NCBI GenBank assembly: GCA_963920665.1
Contig: OY987265.1
Span: forward strand, 3,167,001-3,231,000
Direction of reading: 5' to 3'
Length of the DNA stretch: 64,000 bases
Source of the DNA: Straminergon stramineum
Lineage: Eukaryota; Streptophyta; Bryopsida; Hypnales; Calliergonaceae
Position numbers and translations under genes: made by a program
In this document: positions 46,746-60,437 of the stretch, piece after piece
Layout: each line of letters opens with the position of its first letter
Numbering within the stretch: the stretch's first letter is position 1
The notes under the pieces: model-generated
Database searches by the model: none
Seen by the model: only the letters and a program-made list of their open reading frames with translations
What the model was told of the DNA's origin: nothing

Positions 46746-47244
46746 AAACAACTGATCCTATGCTAGACAATACTCCAATCTCTACCTAACTACAAGAAGA
46801 TGTTGCAAAAGTTCCACCTCACCCAAAAAGATCTAAACATTAAGTATTCATTACAAATAGTCTAAAGATAATCATTCTACATTGTTGCACCTATAATCCT
46901 ATATAGTTGTTTTCAATGATTTAAAGATAAAGACTATTAATAAAAAAAATTTAATCATCATAATAGATTCAACTTTCTTCAATATATGATTTTGTAGGTG
47001 ATTCTTTGGGGCCCACACGTGCAAATTGTAACAAAATATTGAATTTTTCAAATTTTCAAATTGAAGTAGAAACTAATCTTCATAAGCTTCATTTCATTAG
47101 GTGGTCTCAAATTCGAAAAAGATCATTTTTATGGATAAAATTTAAATTGAGAGAAAGAAGTACAAGTTGCTAAAAAGAATAACTTGATAATCTAATTAGA
47201 ATATGCCTAAACTATTCTAAATTCTTCTAGAATATACCTCAAGT

Positions 47245-47460
47245 ACTCCAAGTATGTGATAGCCCTCATTTACATACCCTCTTAAATGCATGAGATTACA
47301 ATAGATATATGTTAGTGATCCCTTAAGTTTTATAAACAATATTATTCAATTTCTAAGAGTAATTTCCATCTATTACATGTTGTGAAAACAAGTTCTTTGA
47401 TGTAGATGTATAATATTGTTCTTGAAGGAGATTCTTTAGGGCCCACACGTCTTGTTTGTA
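47245..47460 (+). repeat. Dispersed repeat R4, copy b
   Basis: Direct relative of 42405-42610. GGGCCCACACGT recurs again near 47010 after TTGTAGGTGATTCTTTGG, so a third partial copy lies just upstream. Confidence 0.6.
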
Positions 47461-47729
47461 AAGGTTCAACAACCAACATTAAATAGTATATATAATAATG
47501 GCATGATTTTTGTCACTTCTCCATCTACAAAATTATTCATCCATTTGTTCTTTTTATATCCTAATGCCTACAACAAAATCTCAATGAAACCATGCAAAGT
47601 TGATGGAACCATTTTGATGTTGTTGCATTGCAATAAGATCTATCCTAGTTACATCGATGTATACCCAAATTCAAGTCACAAATTCATCTATGTCCAATGG
47701 ATGATCACTCTTTCAATCATTTTCTAGTT

Positions 47730-49094
47730 TTTCTTCCATTTAATATTGTTAAAATTATTGCTAATTCCACAATGGAACATACTTAAAGTAATATTTTTAA
47801 ATGTTGGGAATGAAGGTTTTTAATTCAAACATTTCTTTAGTGTAGAAAGTGATCTTTGTATAAGGTAGCCAACCCATTTCCAACCACTCAAGCAATTATG
47901 CATATTTGGAGCAAAGGTTTTTTGAACGCATAATTTTTTCCATATGCAAAAATAGAGTTTAGAAGGATTGCATATTTTTCCAGAATTTTCTTACAAAAAA
48001 ATAATTACTCTGAATCTTTTAGTGGAAGATTCTCTTCGACTGTAATGGTGGTATAGAGCTTTCTATTTGTGACCAAAGACTAATTGCAATCGACCAAGGG
48101 TTGGTTGCAATATTGAAAGCCTTGCAAACAATCATAATGTGACACGACTACTCTGGAAACTGCGCTACAACTTCACAGGAAGAAATCAGTCAACAATCTA
48201 CATAATGGAAACAAGAAGGGTGATCAGAAATGGGTTGGCTACCTTAGAGTGATGAAGCTATTTACATGAAGAAGGATTGAAGTATGCAAACTATGGATGA
48301 TAACTCATTTGCTCACCTCCAATAATGTTTAATTCTTAAGAAAGAACTATAGCACCCTCTGATTTTGACCAATTTAGCAAATTTAGTTTAGCACATATCA
48401 CCAAATATTCCGTGTTATTATTGTTTAGCTTTTGAGTGATTTTTATGAGTTCTTCATAAACTCAATTTGGATGGTTTCATCTATTTCTAATGATTAATAA
48501 TTTGTCAACCAAAGTGATTATAAAAAGTGAATGGACCTAAAAAGATTTCATTTAAAGAAAATAATACTAGTTGGGAGGTTTGTGTTCATAAACTGTATTT
48601 TGAAAATGGATTTGGCCAATCATAGGGGGTTTGGAAGGTGGTTTGATTACTTCAATACAAATAAACCAACAAGTAGTTAGAAAATCAACTTCAAGATTTG
48701 TGCTAGTATACAAGCTTCAAACCATGAAAAAACAGAGTGTTCAAAGCCAACAGTCAAAAACCCGTCCCTTAAGTCAAAAGTTATCGACTGCCCTTGAGAA
48801 TTCCAATCGATCGGTCCGAAGAGAAATGGCACTACATTACTATTCAAGAGCAAGAAAAAAACCAACAGCAAGAGGCCACGAAGGGAACAAGCAACAAGAC
48901 ATTCGAAATAAGCGAATGACAAGACCTTACTCCATCCCTTCTCGTTTTCAACCTGTTCGCGCTAGAATTCCATTGCGAAAACACCAGAAACACCAGCGGA
49001 CAAACAAGTGAGGACTGAAAACGGGAATTCCCACTTTAAAGGTCAGGTAAATCAAGGAGCTCTGACAAGCCACAAATGCACTACGTACAGAATT
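47730..49094. other. Spacer 3' of RPL35
   Basis: No gene recognised. A plus-strand frame at 48631-49011 is Arg/Lys-rich without family resemblance and is probably chance. Confidence 0.3.
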
Positions 49095-50256
49095 CTAGGC
49101 CTTAACTGCGAACTTCCTCATGGGGAAGTAAGCCTCCTTCTTCTTCTGTTTCTCAGTCTTCATTGAAGCCTGCGTAGGTAGAGACATACTATTAGCAGAA
49201 AGCACTCAGTTTGTCAACCCCTAAGATAAGAGCCAGGAGTTTCACATGAAGATGACCCTTAAAATGAAATCCCGACCAGCTTGGGCATCGTGACGCGCAG
49301 AACATTCCAGTGACCTCCTCAAAAGCAAGGGTTCAAAAGCAGACCTGGTGCTTTGTCAACCTCCTGCGAATAGCGCGAGTCTTCTTCGGGCGCAAGTCAA
49401 TAGGAATAAACTTCTTCTTCCTGTATGCTTCACGAAGGCTAGCCTTCTGGGTCTGAGAGATAACAGTCAAGACCTGGGCGATTGAAAGCCTAACGACCTT
49501 ACTGCAAAACCACCAGCACAAGAATGTTTTCATGAGAATCCCAAACTCGACATCGCTTCAACAGAAAATCAACGCAGGATTTGAGGAGGTTAATGAGCAC
49601 AGACTGAACTGCAATTGAATATTACGTTGAAAACACATGAGTGGAGGTCATCTGAAGAGCGAGGCGATTGCTCTTATTAAGAACATTATAGCAATTCTGT
49701 CTACCCCCCGACAGTAATGCTCAGTTTTGAAAAATATGAGCATAATCGTGATGCAACACCCACTTAGTATGCACTACAAATCCGTTTTAGCGGAACACAT
49801 CGCAATTTCAAACAATTGGCATGAAAAACTGACGCCTCTGCAATCCGGAGAAGTAGAAACGTACATCTTGGACAACTTGTTGGGCGCGCCTCCCGTGACC
49901 TTGGCAACCCTCAAAGCAGCGAGCTCAGCCTTCAGCTCCTTCAGCTGAATCCCGATGAAAACCACCAAGTCAGAACCGTAAAACCCTAGCAATACCGTCC
50001 AGCTACATTCCAGCCACGAGAATGACTCACAAAGCCAAAAGATGAGACAAAGGAGTGCACCTGATTAAGAAGCTCATTCTTGCTCTTGACGCGGAGCTCA
50101 TGGACTTTGATCTTGGCTGCAATACATATCGCACAATTTAAGAACCCTAAACCTAATGGAACAACCAAAGCTAAGCCGGTTGGTTGGGCACAAATCATTC
50201 AGCCACTCCCACTGAAGAAAACGAAAACAATGTGAGAAGAGAATTTGCATACCCAT
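49095..50256 (-). CDS. RPL35: 60S ribosomal protein L35 (uL29), five exons, 123 aa
   Basis: Coding exons: 50256-50253 (ATGG only), 50116-50061, 49944-49865, 49501-49345, 49169-49095. They sum to 372 nt, exactly the 123 residues typical of eukaryotic L35. Landmarks: [89 protein letters not shown]. Every intron is GT-AG. The tiny first coding exon, with the intron just after the start codon, is seen in many plant ribosomal protein genes. L35 sits at the polypeptide exit tunnel of the large subunit. The upstream leader (to about 50400) contains pyrimidine tracts usual for ribosomal protein genes. No damage is seen. Confidence 0.96.
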
Positions 50257-50470
50257 TGCGGAAGAGGTCCGAACGCTTGAGGCGCAGGGACTGTGTTGCT
50301 TCTGACGGAGAGACTGCGAAGACGCCGAGATGAAAAGAGAGAGGCTTTGGCTCCGTTGTTGCTGCAAGTAGCGAAAACCGCGAATCCTAATTTCGTAAGC
50401 CTCGTTCACACCAGTACCGCGGTGTGAAATCTAGACAGGTACTAGATTTTAGAATATATGCAAAGTTTGG
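50257..50470 (-). promoter_or_regulatory. RPL35 leader and likely core promoter
   Basis: On the minus strand GCATATATTC at about 50462 is a possible TATA element. The leader downstream has CTCTCTCTTTTC and CTTGCAGC tracts before the ATG at 50256. The transcription start is not determined. Confidence 0.3.
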
Positions 50471-50814
50471 GTAAGGAGGACTTAAATTTTGGAGGGGCTA
50501 GGGTTGAGACACCTTCACAGGTGGCTCATAGTAAGTTAAGGTGGGTACCCCCAAACCGACACTTTTGCTACTGTGCCGAGTTATTACTCTTAGACTGGTC
50601 CAATTTCCATACTTTCTTGTTGGCAAGTGGAAGGAGGTTCCAACATACCAAAGAACACAACATTTGGATATTGTATGTCAAAGTTATGAAGGGTCAAAGT
50701 TTTTTTGGTAAATGTTCTAACTTGTAATTAGTTTTATAAACACTAAATATCAATATTAGTATATTACCATACCAATGGTCAAGTTTGGAAAAAAAGATTA
50801 ATACTATGGAATAA

Positions 50815-51070
50815 TATATACTAGTGTGCCCTGTGCCGTTGCCACAATCAGAAAAAAAGTAAAAGTAATTTTCTAATTTTTTGATTCAAAAAACTTTGAA
50901 ATTCAATAACTCTCACATCATAGGTCAAAACATAACAAATCAAAGCCCATGCAACCCTCCTCGCCGAGGGCTTTTTGACAGTACTAAGAACTTGACTGGA
51001 GGATGCATAGTCCGGGAGATCTCAATGTCACAAAACAAAACAAACATCCTGTCTTACGGTATGGATTGGA
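50815..51070 (+). repeat. Dispersed repeat R1, copy f
   Basis: ATACTAGTGTGCCCTGTGCC at the start, then TTTTCTAATTTTTTGATTC, CAACCCTCCTCGCC and GGAGATCTCAATGTCACA. It is the copy closest to 20655-20930. Confidence 0.6.
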
Positions 51071-53101
51071 ATTTGTGGATTTTTTTTATCAAACAAAAAT
51101 TTGTATGAAAGATCCATATTTCATTGAAACACTTCGCTACATAGTCAATACTTCACTAAATTACACAACTAAATACATATTCTAAATGCTATAGTGTTAA
51201 AGAAGTAATAGTAAAACAATTTAGAAATTATAAATTAAAATTATGATTAGAAGACTCTAGAAGTTGTCTTAAATCCACCACCAATCAACTACTAATTAAA
51301 TACTAATTCATTTTCAATCTACAAGACATTCACTTGATTTGAGGCAAGATGCTCCATAACTTTTACATCAAAAATACAAATGGAACGAGTCAAAGCTTTT
51401 CTTATAGACCAAAATATAGTCTATGAGAATCAAAATTCAAAATTATCAGGGATTTCTTTTACTGCCCTCTAAGTTGAAATTTGGGCTTATTGAGGTAAGA
51501 CTTTTACTCTTGGTCACTCATTGAAATAAAAATATATATTTCTAGAATGCTAATAAAAAATTTATGCTATAAAAACATTCACAAAAAAAATTTGTCCAAA
51601 ATTGTATAGTTATAGGACCTTGCCCAAAGTCCACTATATCCCTTGTAGGAACAATGGGACTTGTTTAAAAAAATATTGATGTTTGCAACAATTCTTTTTT
51701 TTTATGACTTATAAGATTTTAATGTCAAGGTTGAAAATTTAATTTGAAATTCTATGGAAGAATGTTGATAAAAATACTCAATTTTATTAGTAGATATCAA
51801 CAAAGTATAGAAGAAACTCCATAATTCAACTATTTAAAAAAGAAAACTTTACTTTGTAGAAACAAAAATTGTAACATTTCCAATGTAGAAACATCTTTCA
51901 AATTTTAGAGTAGAAAGAACAAAGTATAACATCCTACCATGTGCTGCAACAGTAGAAAATTACAATATCCATATTGCATCAAAATTTAAAACATGTGATA
52001 TATGGGGGAATAAATTTGTTCTATATGCAATTTAGAACATTGTGCAATACATTAATTTTGGAATACCAAGGACCCCAAATGTGACTTTGGGATGACAAAA
52101 AAAGATATAAAACAACATAGTTTCATTCAATTATCTTTTTATTGGAAGAGAAGATTCTCCTTATCATAAACATGCACAATAAGGGCCTTATGAGGGTATC
52201 CACGAGTTTACTAAAAATGAAGATTGATGTGCCACAAATCACAAAATTCTAAACTTTTTTTGTATCACAAATCACTAAGTTGGGATCAAATTCATTAGTT
52301 GGGGTTGAATTCCTAAAATTGCACAGTTTATTGGGCATTGGGCCTATTCATAATCTATTGATCTTCTATTTATAGTTGGACACAGAAATTTTGTTTGAAC
52401 TGTAATATTCTTCACTGTAATATAAACCTATGGAGAATAGAATATTCAGATTAGTTTAGCTAATTTGAATTAGATTATGAATTTTCTTCACTTTTTCTTC
52501 AGAAAATCATGATAATTTGAAATCATCACCTATAAATCTGAAAACTGACTTATTGAAGACATGTGATTTCATCGCTGAAAATTAAAATAAAATAATTCTC
52601 CGTCAAACTTAGTTGCAAAATAGCCCAAACAAAGAAAAGTAAAATTGAGACAGATTAAATGGTTATATAGGCTCCGTCTTTCCAGGGTTAACACATAGCA
52701 CCATACGTGCAGGTCATGTTCAACACCCTAGGTGTGGTTACCTTATCAGCCAATTATTTAAAACTGCAAAACTATCCTAACCCAAGAAGCTGCTAACGGA
52801 GACACGTTGCACAATTCATGACAGCAAAAATACAGAAGGCACTTGCCAAGTATTAAAAGAGTACGACATAGGGGCATTGTGCGCTTCAACTATTATATGC
52901 AACTAGAAGAGCCCATTCAAATTGATGCTTGAGACGCTTGACTAAAAAACATTATTTGCCCAAACTAAGCAGGCCGCCCTTGGGAAACAGGCATCTTTCT
53001 AAAGCGGGTAGAGTCGATCACCTCAGCTACATACTCATGTCACGTGCCATTTGCTTCTGAAAAGCGATTCTCTTTGGAAAGAAAAAGAGTAGAAGCAATT
53101 T
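51070..53101. other. Gene-poor spacer 3' of OEP16-3
   Basis: AT-rich DNA with no gene recognised. The part from about 52650 on becomes less AT-rich and may include the 3' UTR of the minus-strand OEP16-3 gene. Confidence 0.3.
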
Positions 53102-54853
53102 TTATAAATCTGGATTAACCCTCGGATATGGCAAATACTCACGCCCTGTTGGTGTCCTCACTGTTTGACCTCCAGCATCAACAATGACAGCACAAGCTGC
53201 AAGCGCCGCTGCAGCTCCTAGTCCCACAGGCAACTTCCCAGCTGCAAATACAGTGCAACCTGTTAGAATACTATGAAGAGCAAGCAGATGTCTGGTAGCC
53301 CTGAGTTGAACAGTAGGCGGAAGACCAAGACCAAGACCATGCTACATGTAACAAAACAGTGAATAACAAAACAAAGCAAAGATATTTTGGCATAAAGAAT
53401 CTGCAGACTCTCATTACACAACCATCTGAAGGATAACTATTACATAAAGAGCTAGCCTAACGACTACAAAATGAGCAAGCTCGAAGAAAAGAAAGGACAT
53501 TATCACAGGTCAGCTTAGGACATTGTTGGATTGCAGATAGTTCTCGCACAACATCGAGAAAGGTCACAGGTTCATAAATTGCCGAGCCTACATCGAGATC
53601 CACTTGGTTCTAATAAAAACTACATGTACAGCCATTTTCCTCTTACTGAAAGCTCGAATTTAGGACCCACCCGCACCAACCAAGTAGCAAATACAGCAAA
53701 CTGAAATTGGCCACCAAATGCCAGAAAAACGATGACAACTTCTGTTAACAAACTAGCTTGCAATGAATTTACATTCATTTAGACAAGTGAAGTAACTGTG
53801 GTATACCAATGATTTCAAGTTAGCAGCAATGCATCTTGGAAGCATCATTGCCCATTAATTACCTAAAAAATGCAGGTACACAATGCATTAATCAGTTTCC
53901 ACCTAACTAATATGACATAATATCCCAGTTGGGTAATCGTTATTACTTGGTTAATGCCGGTGGGCGTTACTCAGTTGGTTGGTCTCTTATCAGTGTGATC
54001 AATCAAAGTCATTGAATATTTGCCTTCTTCGATAGAACATGCTTAACAATTTGGAGCCAAATCTAAAGAAGCGGTGTCACAGCACCCTCCAATACTCTCG
54101 ATACACATATAATTTGAACCCTCCCCCGTCTTCCAGACAGAAACCCTAACTGGATGATTTGGAGTTTCCAGCACAATAATGGCCATACCCTCCAGAGACG
54201 ATAGCATAATCAAGTTGCGATCAGTTGGATTGGCATTTTGGAAAAAGAAAGAAAAATTCGAGTTCAATAAATTCGAGAATTCTCTCAAGAGTGCAATCTC
54301 TACCCGGTCTTCCCAGCAGAAACCCTAACTCGATATTTGATTTGCAAGCAAAAACAATGGTCTCCACCATAGCCATTACTATTACCTATAACCAGAGACA
54401 ATGGCATAACCAAGATGTGCTCAATCGAATTAAAAATTTGGAAGGAGAAAGAAAAATTCCAAATTGCAAAGGATTCCAAAGAATTCCAATCCCTTGCTCA
54501 CCTCGAAGGCCGAGGATGCTCCCCGCAGCAGCACCCCCCAATGCCGCGTTCCAGATATCCTTCTTTCCGCGGATGGACGAGGCCGTGGCCTCCGTGAACG
54601 CGAACAACCCTCCAATGGCAGCGAACGTCAAGCCATAGTTGCCCATTATCCTCCCCGTCTTCAGCAACGCCGGCAAGGCCACGTTCCGCTCCACGGCGGG
54701 CACGTCCTGCCAGGTCGCTGTGATGGCGCCCAGAATCATCCCCGCCACCGCGCTCGACCCCGCCGCGCTGAACGTCTTGAACGGGATTGTGTCGTACTCC
54801 CCTAGGTTGCGCATCTCGTCGGGATCCATGTTGGCATACTTCTCGTTCTGCAT
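53102..54853 (-). CDS. OEP16-3: OEP16-3 / NADH dehydrogenase B14.7-like protein (Tim17/22/23 family), two exons, 163 aa
   Basis: Coding exons 54853-54502 and 53241-53102, splitting a Gly codon (CGAG/GTGAGC ... TTGCAG/CT). Landmarks: MDPDEMRNL; ITATWQDVPAVERNVALPAL; IMGNYGLTFAAIGGLFAFTE; GKKDIWNAALGGAAAGSILG; VDAGGQTVR; GREYLPYP at the end. These match plant OEP16-3, 159 aa in Arabidopsis, also found as the B14.7 subunit of mitochondrial complex I. Four hydrophobic Gly/Ala-rich segments are expected from the family. The ATG at 54853 is the first in frame after an in-frame GTG; a second in-frame Met starts MDPDEM. No disruption is seen. The intron contains a tandem duplication. Confidence 0.92.
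54110..54470. repeat. Tandem duplication in OEP16-3 intron, about 190 bp units
   Basis: CAGAAACCCTAACT, ATGGCATA(A/C)CCAAG-like, and GGAGAAAGAAAAATTC-type blocks occur in the same order at about 54130-54262 and 54320-54460. Sequence identity is imperfect, so it is an old event. Confidence 0.55.
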
Positions 54854-55140
54854 GGTGGAATACACAACCGCTGCTCAAGGCGTCTGCAGAAGCACACAAT
54901 GTTCACTTGCGCGAATCGAAAATCTGCTCGAGTCTCCAGTGCCGATTGCGATCAACAACGACGACGACAACAACCCCCACAAGCTATCAATCTGAGGAGC
55001 GACTTCCAAGATCGACGAGAGAATGTTATTAGAAGAAACACACGAACACGGTTAGGGCTTCTCTAGGAATTGGATGAACTCTGTCGGTGTTGGATGAAAC
55101 TTGTCATCTATTCTACACTGAATAGGGGTATTAAGGGGAG
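54854..55140 (-). promoter_or_regulatory. OEP16-3 upstream region
   Basis: Likely 5' UTR and promoter. AGAGAAGCCCTAACC-type telo-like sequence is seen on the minus strand near 55055. No clear TATA box. Confidence 0.25.
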
Positions 55141-55714
55141 TTAGGGGACCCACTTGGGAACCCATACTAATTAATTGACATTCCACACTATGTAAATATC
55201 TACCTTTATTTTACATCTGTAGTTATTGAAGTGTCTAAGGATGTACATCATGTTTCAAACATCTACAATTTTCTACAATTAGTTCCTTTAATTTTTTGGT
55301 CCCCTTAATACCCCTATTTAGTGTACTAGCCCTAGGGGATAGGGAGACCTCATTCCTCCAACTCATAGAAGAAATGAGATAAGTGGATAACCAAGAATCC
55401 TTCCCCTAATTCACTATAAGGATGGGCTAGTCTCTGCGGAAATCATCCTTTCTGATATAGTGTGAAGCATCTACTTCAAAGAAACCAAAAGTACTCATTT
55501 GAGGTCAAATTATTTTGCAAGGCCCTCTCCTTTTTGCATGAAATTCAAAGGATGAACAATTGCACTTTTGTCTTACATGAAAGTATTCTTTGTCATCTAC
55601 CAGACACTTAATATCCGCGACAATGTTACAGGATGAAGTTATTGTAGATATTATGACTCTCCCTTCTAAGTGCAAGATGTTATGATTTCATCAAGCAAAG
55701 TGTCATGTTTACAT

Positions 55715-56125
55715 CCACACTAGTCAGCCCTATGCTATTATCACAACCAAAATAATAGTAATTTTCTTTTTAAAATTCATAGAAACTTCAAAATTCAATA
55801 CCATTTTCAATGTAGGCCCAAATGCTACAAACCAAAGCTAGTGCACCCCTACTTGCAAAGAGTTTTCAAACAATACCAAGAGTGCGCCCGGGGAATGCAA
55901 GGTTCAAAAGATATATAATTTAGCATAATTTATTAAGGTCCAAAAATAATTTAAGAAAACAGAACTTTCACACTGCAAGTCCAAACACCACAAAACAAAG
56001 CCTTTGCACCCGTCCTCGTAGATGGCTTTTCAACAACAACAAGAACTTAATTGGGGATGCACGGTCCATAAGATTTTATCATAACAAAAAATAAATTAAT
56101 TAAACAACCTAGTTTAAGGTAGGGA
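55715..56125 (+). repeat. R1 repeat cluster, copies g and h
   Basis: CACACTAGTCAGCCCTATGC opens a direct copy at about 55718. A second partial copy starts near 55960 (CACTGCAAGTCCAAACACC) and ends CAACCTAGTTTAAGGTAGGG at about 56122. Confidence 0.5.
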
Positions 56126-56859
56126 TTGGTTTTAATTCCTTCCTCTTTATTAGTAAACTCTCATGTATTCCTTGTAGTTTTTCCTTCACGTTTATGAAAC
56201 CTTTTCGGTTGCATTATATTCCAATGGGCTTTGTTCTAGTGTGTCATATGAAAAATGTAACATACATTGTTTGCATTGTAAGAAAATTGTTTTTCAATAA
56301 AATGTGAGTGTTTTAAGAACTTTTAGACGTATAGATACTACAACTACAAGAAATAAATTCAAGTAATTTAAATTCAACAATCAAATTTTTAGAAGAATAT
56401 ATGAAATGAAAACTACAGATCATTGTCTACTTTGGATTCTAACACATAAAGTTTCCAATGATTTCAAAATTTCCAAAATTTTAATAAATTGGACAGAAAC
56501 ATCACTTCTTTATAATTGTGTAATTAATTCAAATTAAATACTCGCAAAAATAAGATTTTGTGAAAGTCAAAATTAACATAAAATAATTATATATGAATCT
56601 CCTAGTGATTGCAATTTTAATTGATGTATATGTCAAGTGCAAAAATGTCTAATTTGATGAAAATTAAAGAATATTGAGGCATTTTTAGTTCTAGGGGCCT
56701 TATTCTATTTCACAAGTGCTTCTACTTAAGAAAAATTTAAGAATGAAAATCTTCTCTATTTTTTTTGTATTTTTTTCTGAGACTTTTAACTCAATATTTC
56801 ATGATAATGCAATATTTTTTGTTTGGGGAATTCAAAGTCTTATAAATTGGTTTGCCACA

Positions 56860-56970
56860 ATGTGAAAAATTAATGTTTTCTTCACTTTGAATGCAATTAC
56901 CTTGCAACTTATGTGGTTGAAGTTTCTGAAAAAATTTCCACTCATTTTTGGACTACTATATTGCAAGATC
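56860..56970 (-). repeat. Dispersed repeat R3, copy b (inverted)
   Basis: In reverse complement: GAAATTTTTTCAGAAAC, TTGCAAGGTAATTGCATTC and, upstream, TAGGATCTTGCAATAT. It matches 63835-63935. Confidence 0.4.
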
Positions 56971-59900
56971 CTACAATTAGACTTAGACAAAAATTCTTTT
57001 TGTAAGAGAAATGGGAGTTTTGAGCAGTATTTGACCACAAGTAGGGGCTTAGAACTTTAGGGATTAATATTAATCAATTTTTAGGCTTTGCCTTGAAAAA
57101 TATTATTAATATAAAATTGATTTTTGAAATAATGCTTTATGTAAGCAACAATGTAGGTCATTTGGGTTTTTATGGTAATTAGTATACAATAAAATAAAAA
57201 TGCATTCACACAAAAGGATATTTTATATATATTATAAGGTTTAGCAAATGCCAAATACACATTAGCTTTCGACAAGCTTGAAATATTTGTGGTCTGGTAC
57301 TAATGTACTACACCAAAATTGACAATAATTCTTAAACATCAAAACAAAAGCTACAATATAGCATATTAACAAAACAATATGGTTGTGATGTCAATGTCCC
57401 TAGCACTTCTTCAATGTATGCCCTTTTTTACAACATCTTTCTTTGTAAGGTGGTTCAAATTGGACATCAAAGTAGTGAAGTGTGAAGTGATAGGTTTAAA
57501 ATATTGAGAATTCCATAAATTCTTCATTCCAAATCTTCTTGCAAGTCACCCAAGAAAGTATGAATCCATTTTCTTAAAATAAAGGTGTTCCTTTTGTACA
57601 ACCTCTAGTCACGTCACAATTTCAATGATCAATTTAGATGTGCTTTTGTTTCTCTTCAATTGCCAAAGTTGTTGTTGAATTACCATATCTTTATGATTCT
57701 TTTTCCACAACACATATACAAATGCTCTAATCACTAACTCCTACATAGATCTTCTTGTTGAACCATAGATTAAAATGGAATAAGATGTCGGACAACAAGA
57801 GATTGTTGTAGGGAATGTTTTGTTAATGGCATTTCTCCATAACAACTAGCAATAACAATGCCAAATTCATCCAATTTGGGGGATATGTCATATGTGGTTA
57901 CAATTGCAAGTTCTTCTTTTGTCAAACCCAAATCAAATGCATTTTTTAAATAATTTTACTCAAAGGATTCTAGCACCTTGTTGCTATATTTTGCCAAAAA
58001 ATTCTCGAAGGATCCATTATTCTGCAAAAGCATATAGCCCTCCATTGTCCATAAATTTATGAATGCAATTTTGATGATGTAGGAATGGACAAGCTAGCGC
58101 CTTAAGGAAAATTTCCATTTGCTTATGTTTCTTGTTCTTGATCATGAAAGCCTTTCTAACGAAATCCATGTCGCTCAAAATGTTTGATAATCTTACCATC
58201 TGCACCTTCTAAAATGCCTTACATCTACCTTCTAAGACTTGGTTTGGCATAGCTATCACCTTCACCTACTTTAGAAGCCAAATCATCCCTCTACTTGTGC
58301 TTTGTTTCACAACTTCCTATACAACCATGGTGCACTCTCTCTAAATATCCATAGTTTATCAAGGAGCTTCAAAATCCTTCTTGTAACAATTGTTAATTAA
58401 AGCCTTGATTCAGGCCCGTGTACTTCACTATACTTTGTAATCCATATATGTGTGTCAAATTTTTATTTATTTAGGGGGCTATTTAATAACTATTATTTCA
58501 TAATAGATATGCCCCTATTCTTTTTTTTTCTACTTCTTCTTTTTGTCCATTTTTCTACAACCTATGGTAGTGAAATTTTAGGCATTTAAATATGTTCCTA
58601 CTGTAATACAAAATTTTCTATGTAATTTTAGGATTGATTAGTACAATATTTACACTCTAGCTACTATTGAATGCGACTCACACAAACAAATATATATATA
58701 TATATATATATATACAACCACTGTATATCAAACAATTCATACAAATGAATCATACATGTACAATAGGAAGAAAAAACACAAAAATTGAAAACCCTAGAAG
58801 TAGTAATATATTGGCTAAACTTGACTTATGCAATGCACCTTTGAAAAACGCTTGCCATGGATATGAGTTGGAGTGAACAAATAGATAACAATCCAAAATG
58901 AGTCATTCATTTTTTTGTCTATTTGAAGATGGAAAATGGAAGCTCCTCATACAATTTTTTTCCCTCCCTTTTAGACCAACCCTTGTATAGATTTACAAAT
59001 TATGTACTATGGATTTTTACTATATAATATATAGTAGTTGTAATACAATTCTCTATAAAAAAAAGTGATGATATGGTAACTTGAATATTTTTTAAATTAT
59101 AAGTTCCAATATTTAAAATGTATCCTATAGTAGGTCTCATGTTGTTTTTAAAGTGACCACTAGTGAAATACCTCAAGATTGAGGATATTGGTAGTTAACC
59201 TTGTAACGTCATTGTGAATACAATGTTTGATGGATGGCATAGAATCCTTCTATATAAGATAGAAGTGTAGTTGTTCATCCTTAAAATTTTGTGTGAAAAG
59301 TAGAAATCTTACACACTAGTTTGACCTTTAGACAATGAGCAGTTTTAGTTTTTTTTAAGCAAATGACTCACACAATACCAAAAAGGATGATTTCCACATT
59401 GACCAACCTGGCTTTTCACTATCCAATTGAGTCATTTTACATGAACCCAACAGTCCAAGTAAGTGTTGAATTTCACTAAGACTCATCCAATTCACTCATG
59501 CACAAAACATTACCAACTCCATGAACCTATCTCTGTGGTTACCAAAGAAGTCCCTCTGCAACATTGATGTCTACAATACTTGAAAGCCATTGAAAGCCAT
59601 TTGTTGGTAAGTTAAAGTCCGTCTTTTGCCAATGTGGGTTCTTATCATGGACATTTGGTTTCTTGGGGCTTTTCAAGCCATCCAATCAAGAATCTTTTGT
59701 TAACCCTTGAATGCCCAAGGCACCAAATTTTGGTGTCAACAAAACTTCGAAGTTAAATAAAACTTTATTAAATTACTATTTTTTGTAGTTTACATTTCTG
59801 AAAAATTCTTTTTGAAGTCAAGTTTCAGCATCAAAAATCCAATATTGAAATGATTGATTACGATTTTTCTATTTAAGATTTTGTGCAAGGGTGTCCATTT

Positions 59901-60000
59901 CAAATCTTGATTTTCTAGTATCGGTATTGAGGACTCTTGGAAATTAGCCTCAAATACACTAGAACTTGGAGAAAATCACAGAAGGGGTTAAACCTGATGC
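56970..60000. other. Gene-poor AT-rich region
   Basis: No gene recognised. It includes a (TA)n microsatellite at about 58688-58713. A sequence TTAACCCTTGAATGCCC at about 59700 looks like one end of a piggyBac-like element whose partner end I could not find. Confidence 0.35.
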
Positions 60001-60437
60001 CATAGTAATGTCTCGGTTTCCTGCCCCCAACACTTGCAAAGCCCTAAATCTGCGAATGGATTCGTGTGTTCGCGTTCTGGCTTGTGAATGAGCGCTTGTG
60101 AAAGGTTGCGACATGAGTTGCGGTGTTTGAAGGAAAAAATTGTTCGGAAACAATCGATCAGGATGCAACTTCCCGAAGCGGAATTGGAGGTCAACTTCTC
60201 ACTCTTTCTCGCGACCTAATTCCACTGCTTTTCAGATTCTTCGTAAATTTGCATTGCCGTTGTGGAGTCTCTACGGAAATGTATTGCGCGACAGATTTGC
60301 TCTTGGATCTTTGGCATGGATTTCCTTCCAGATTTGTCCTTTCTGAAACGTGAGCTCGCCGGTGCTTCAGAGCGTGACCTAATGCTTCTACGTCGACTGT
60401 TTTGCAGTGAGAATTTTGAAGTGGTTGATTCGCATGA

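Noticed and set aside
48631..49011. 126-residue plus-strand frame rich in Arg and Lys
   Set aside because: It has no family resemblance, lies just 3' of RPL35, and has no splice or leader context.
54415..54899. Several long frames overlapping the OEP16-3 first exon on both strands
   Set aside because: They are shadows of the GC-richer coding exon; only the frame with the Tim17 family landmarks and matching exon 2 is supported.
58688..58713. (TA)n tract as a regulatory element
   Set aside because: It is an ordinary dinucleotide microsatellite with no gene nearby.
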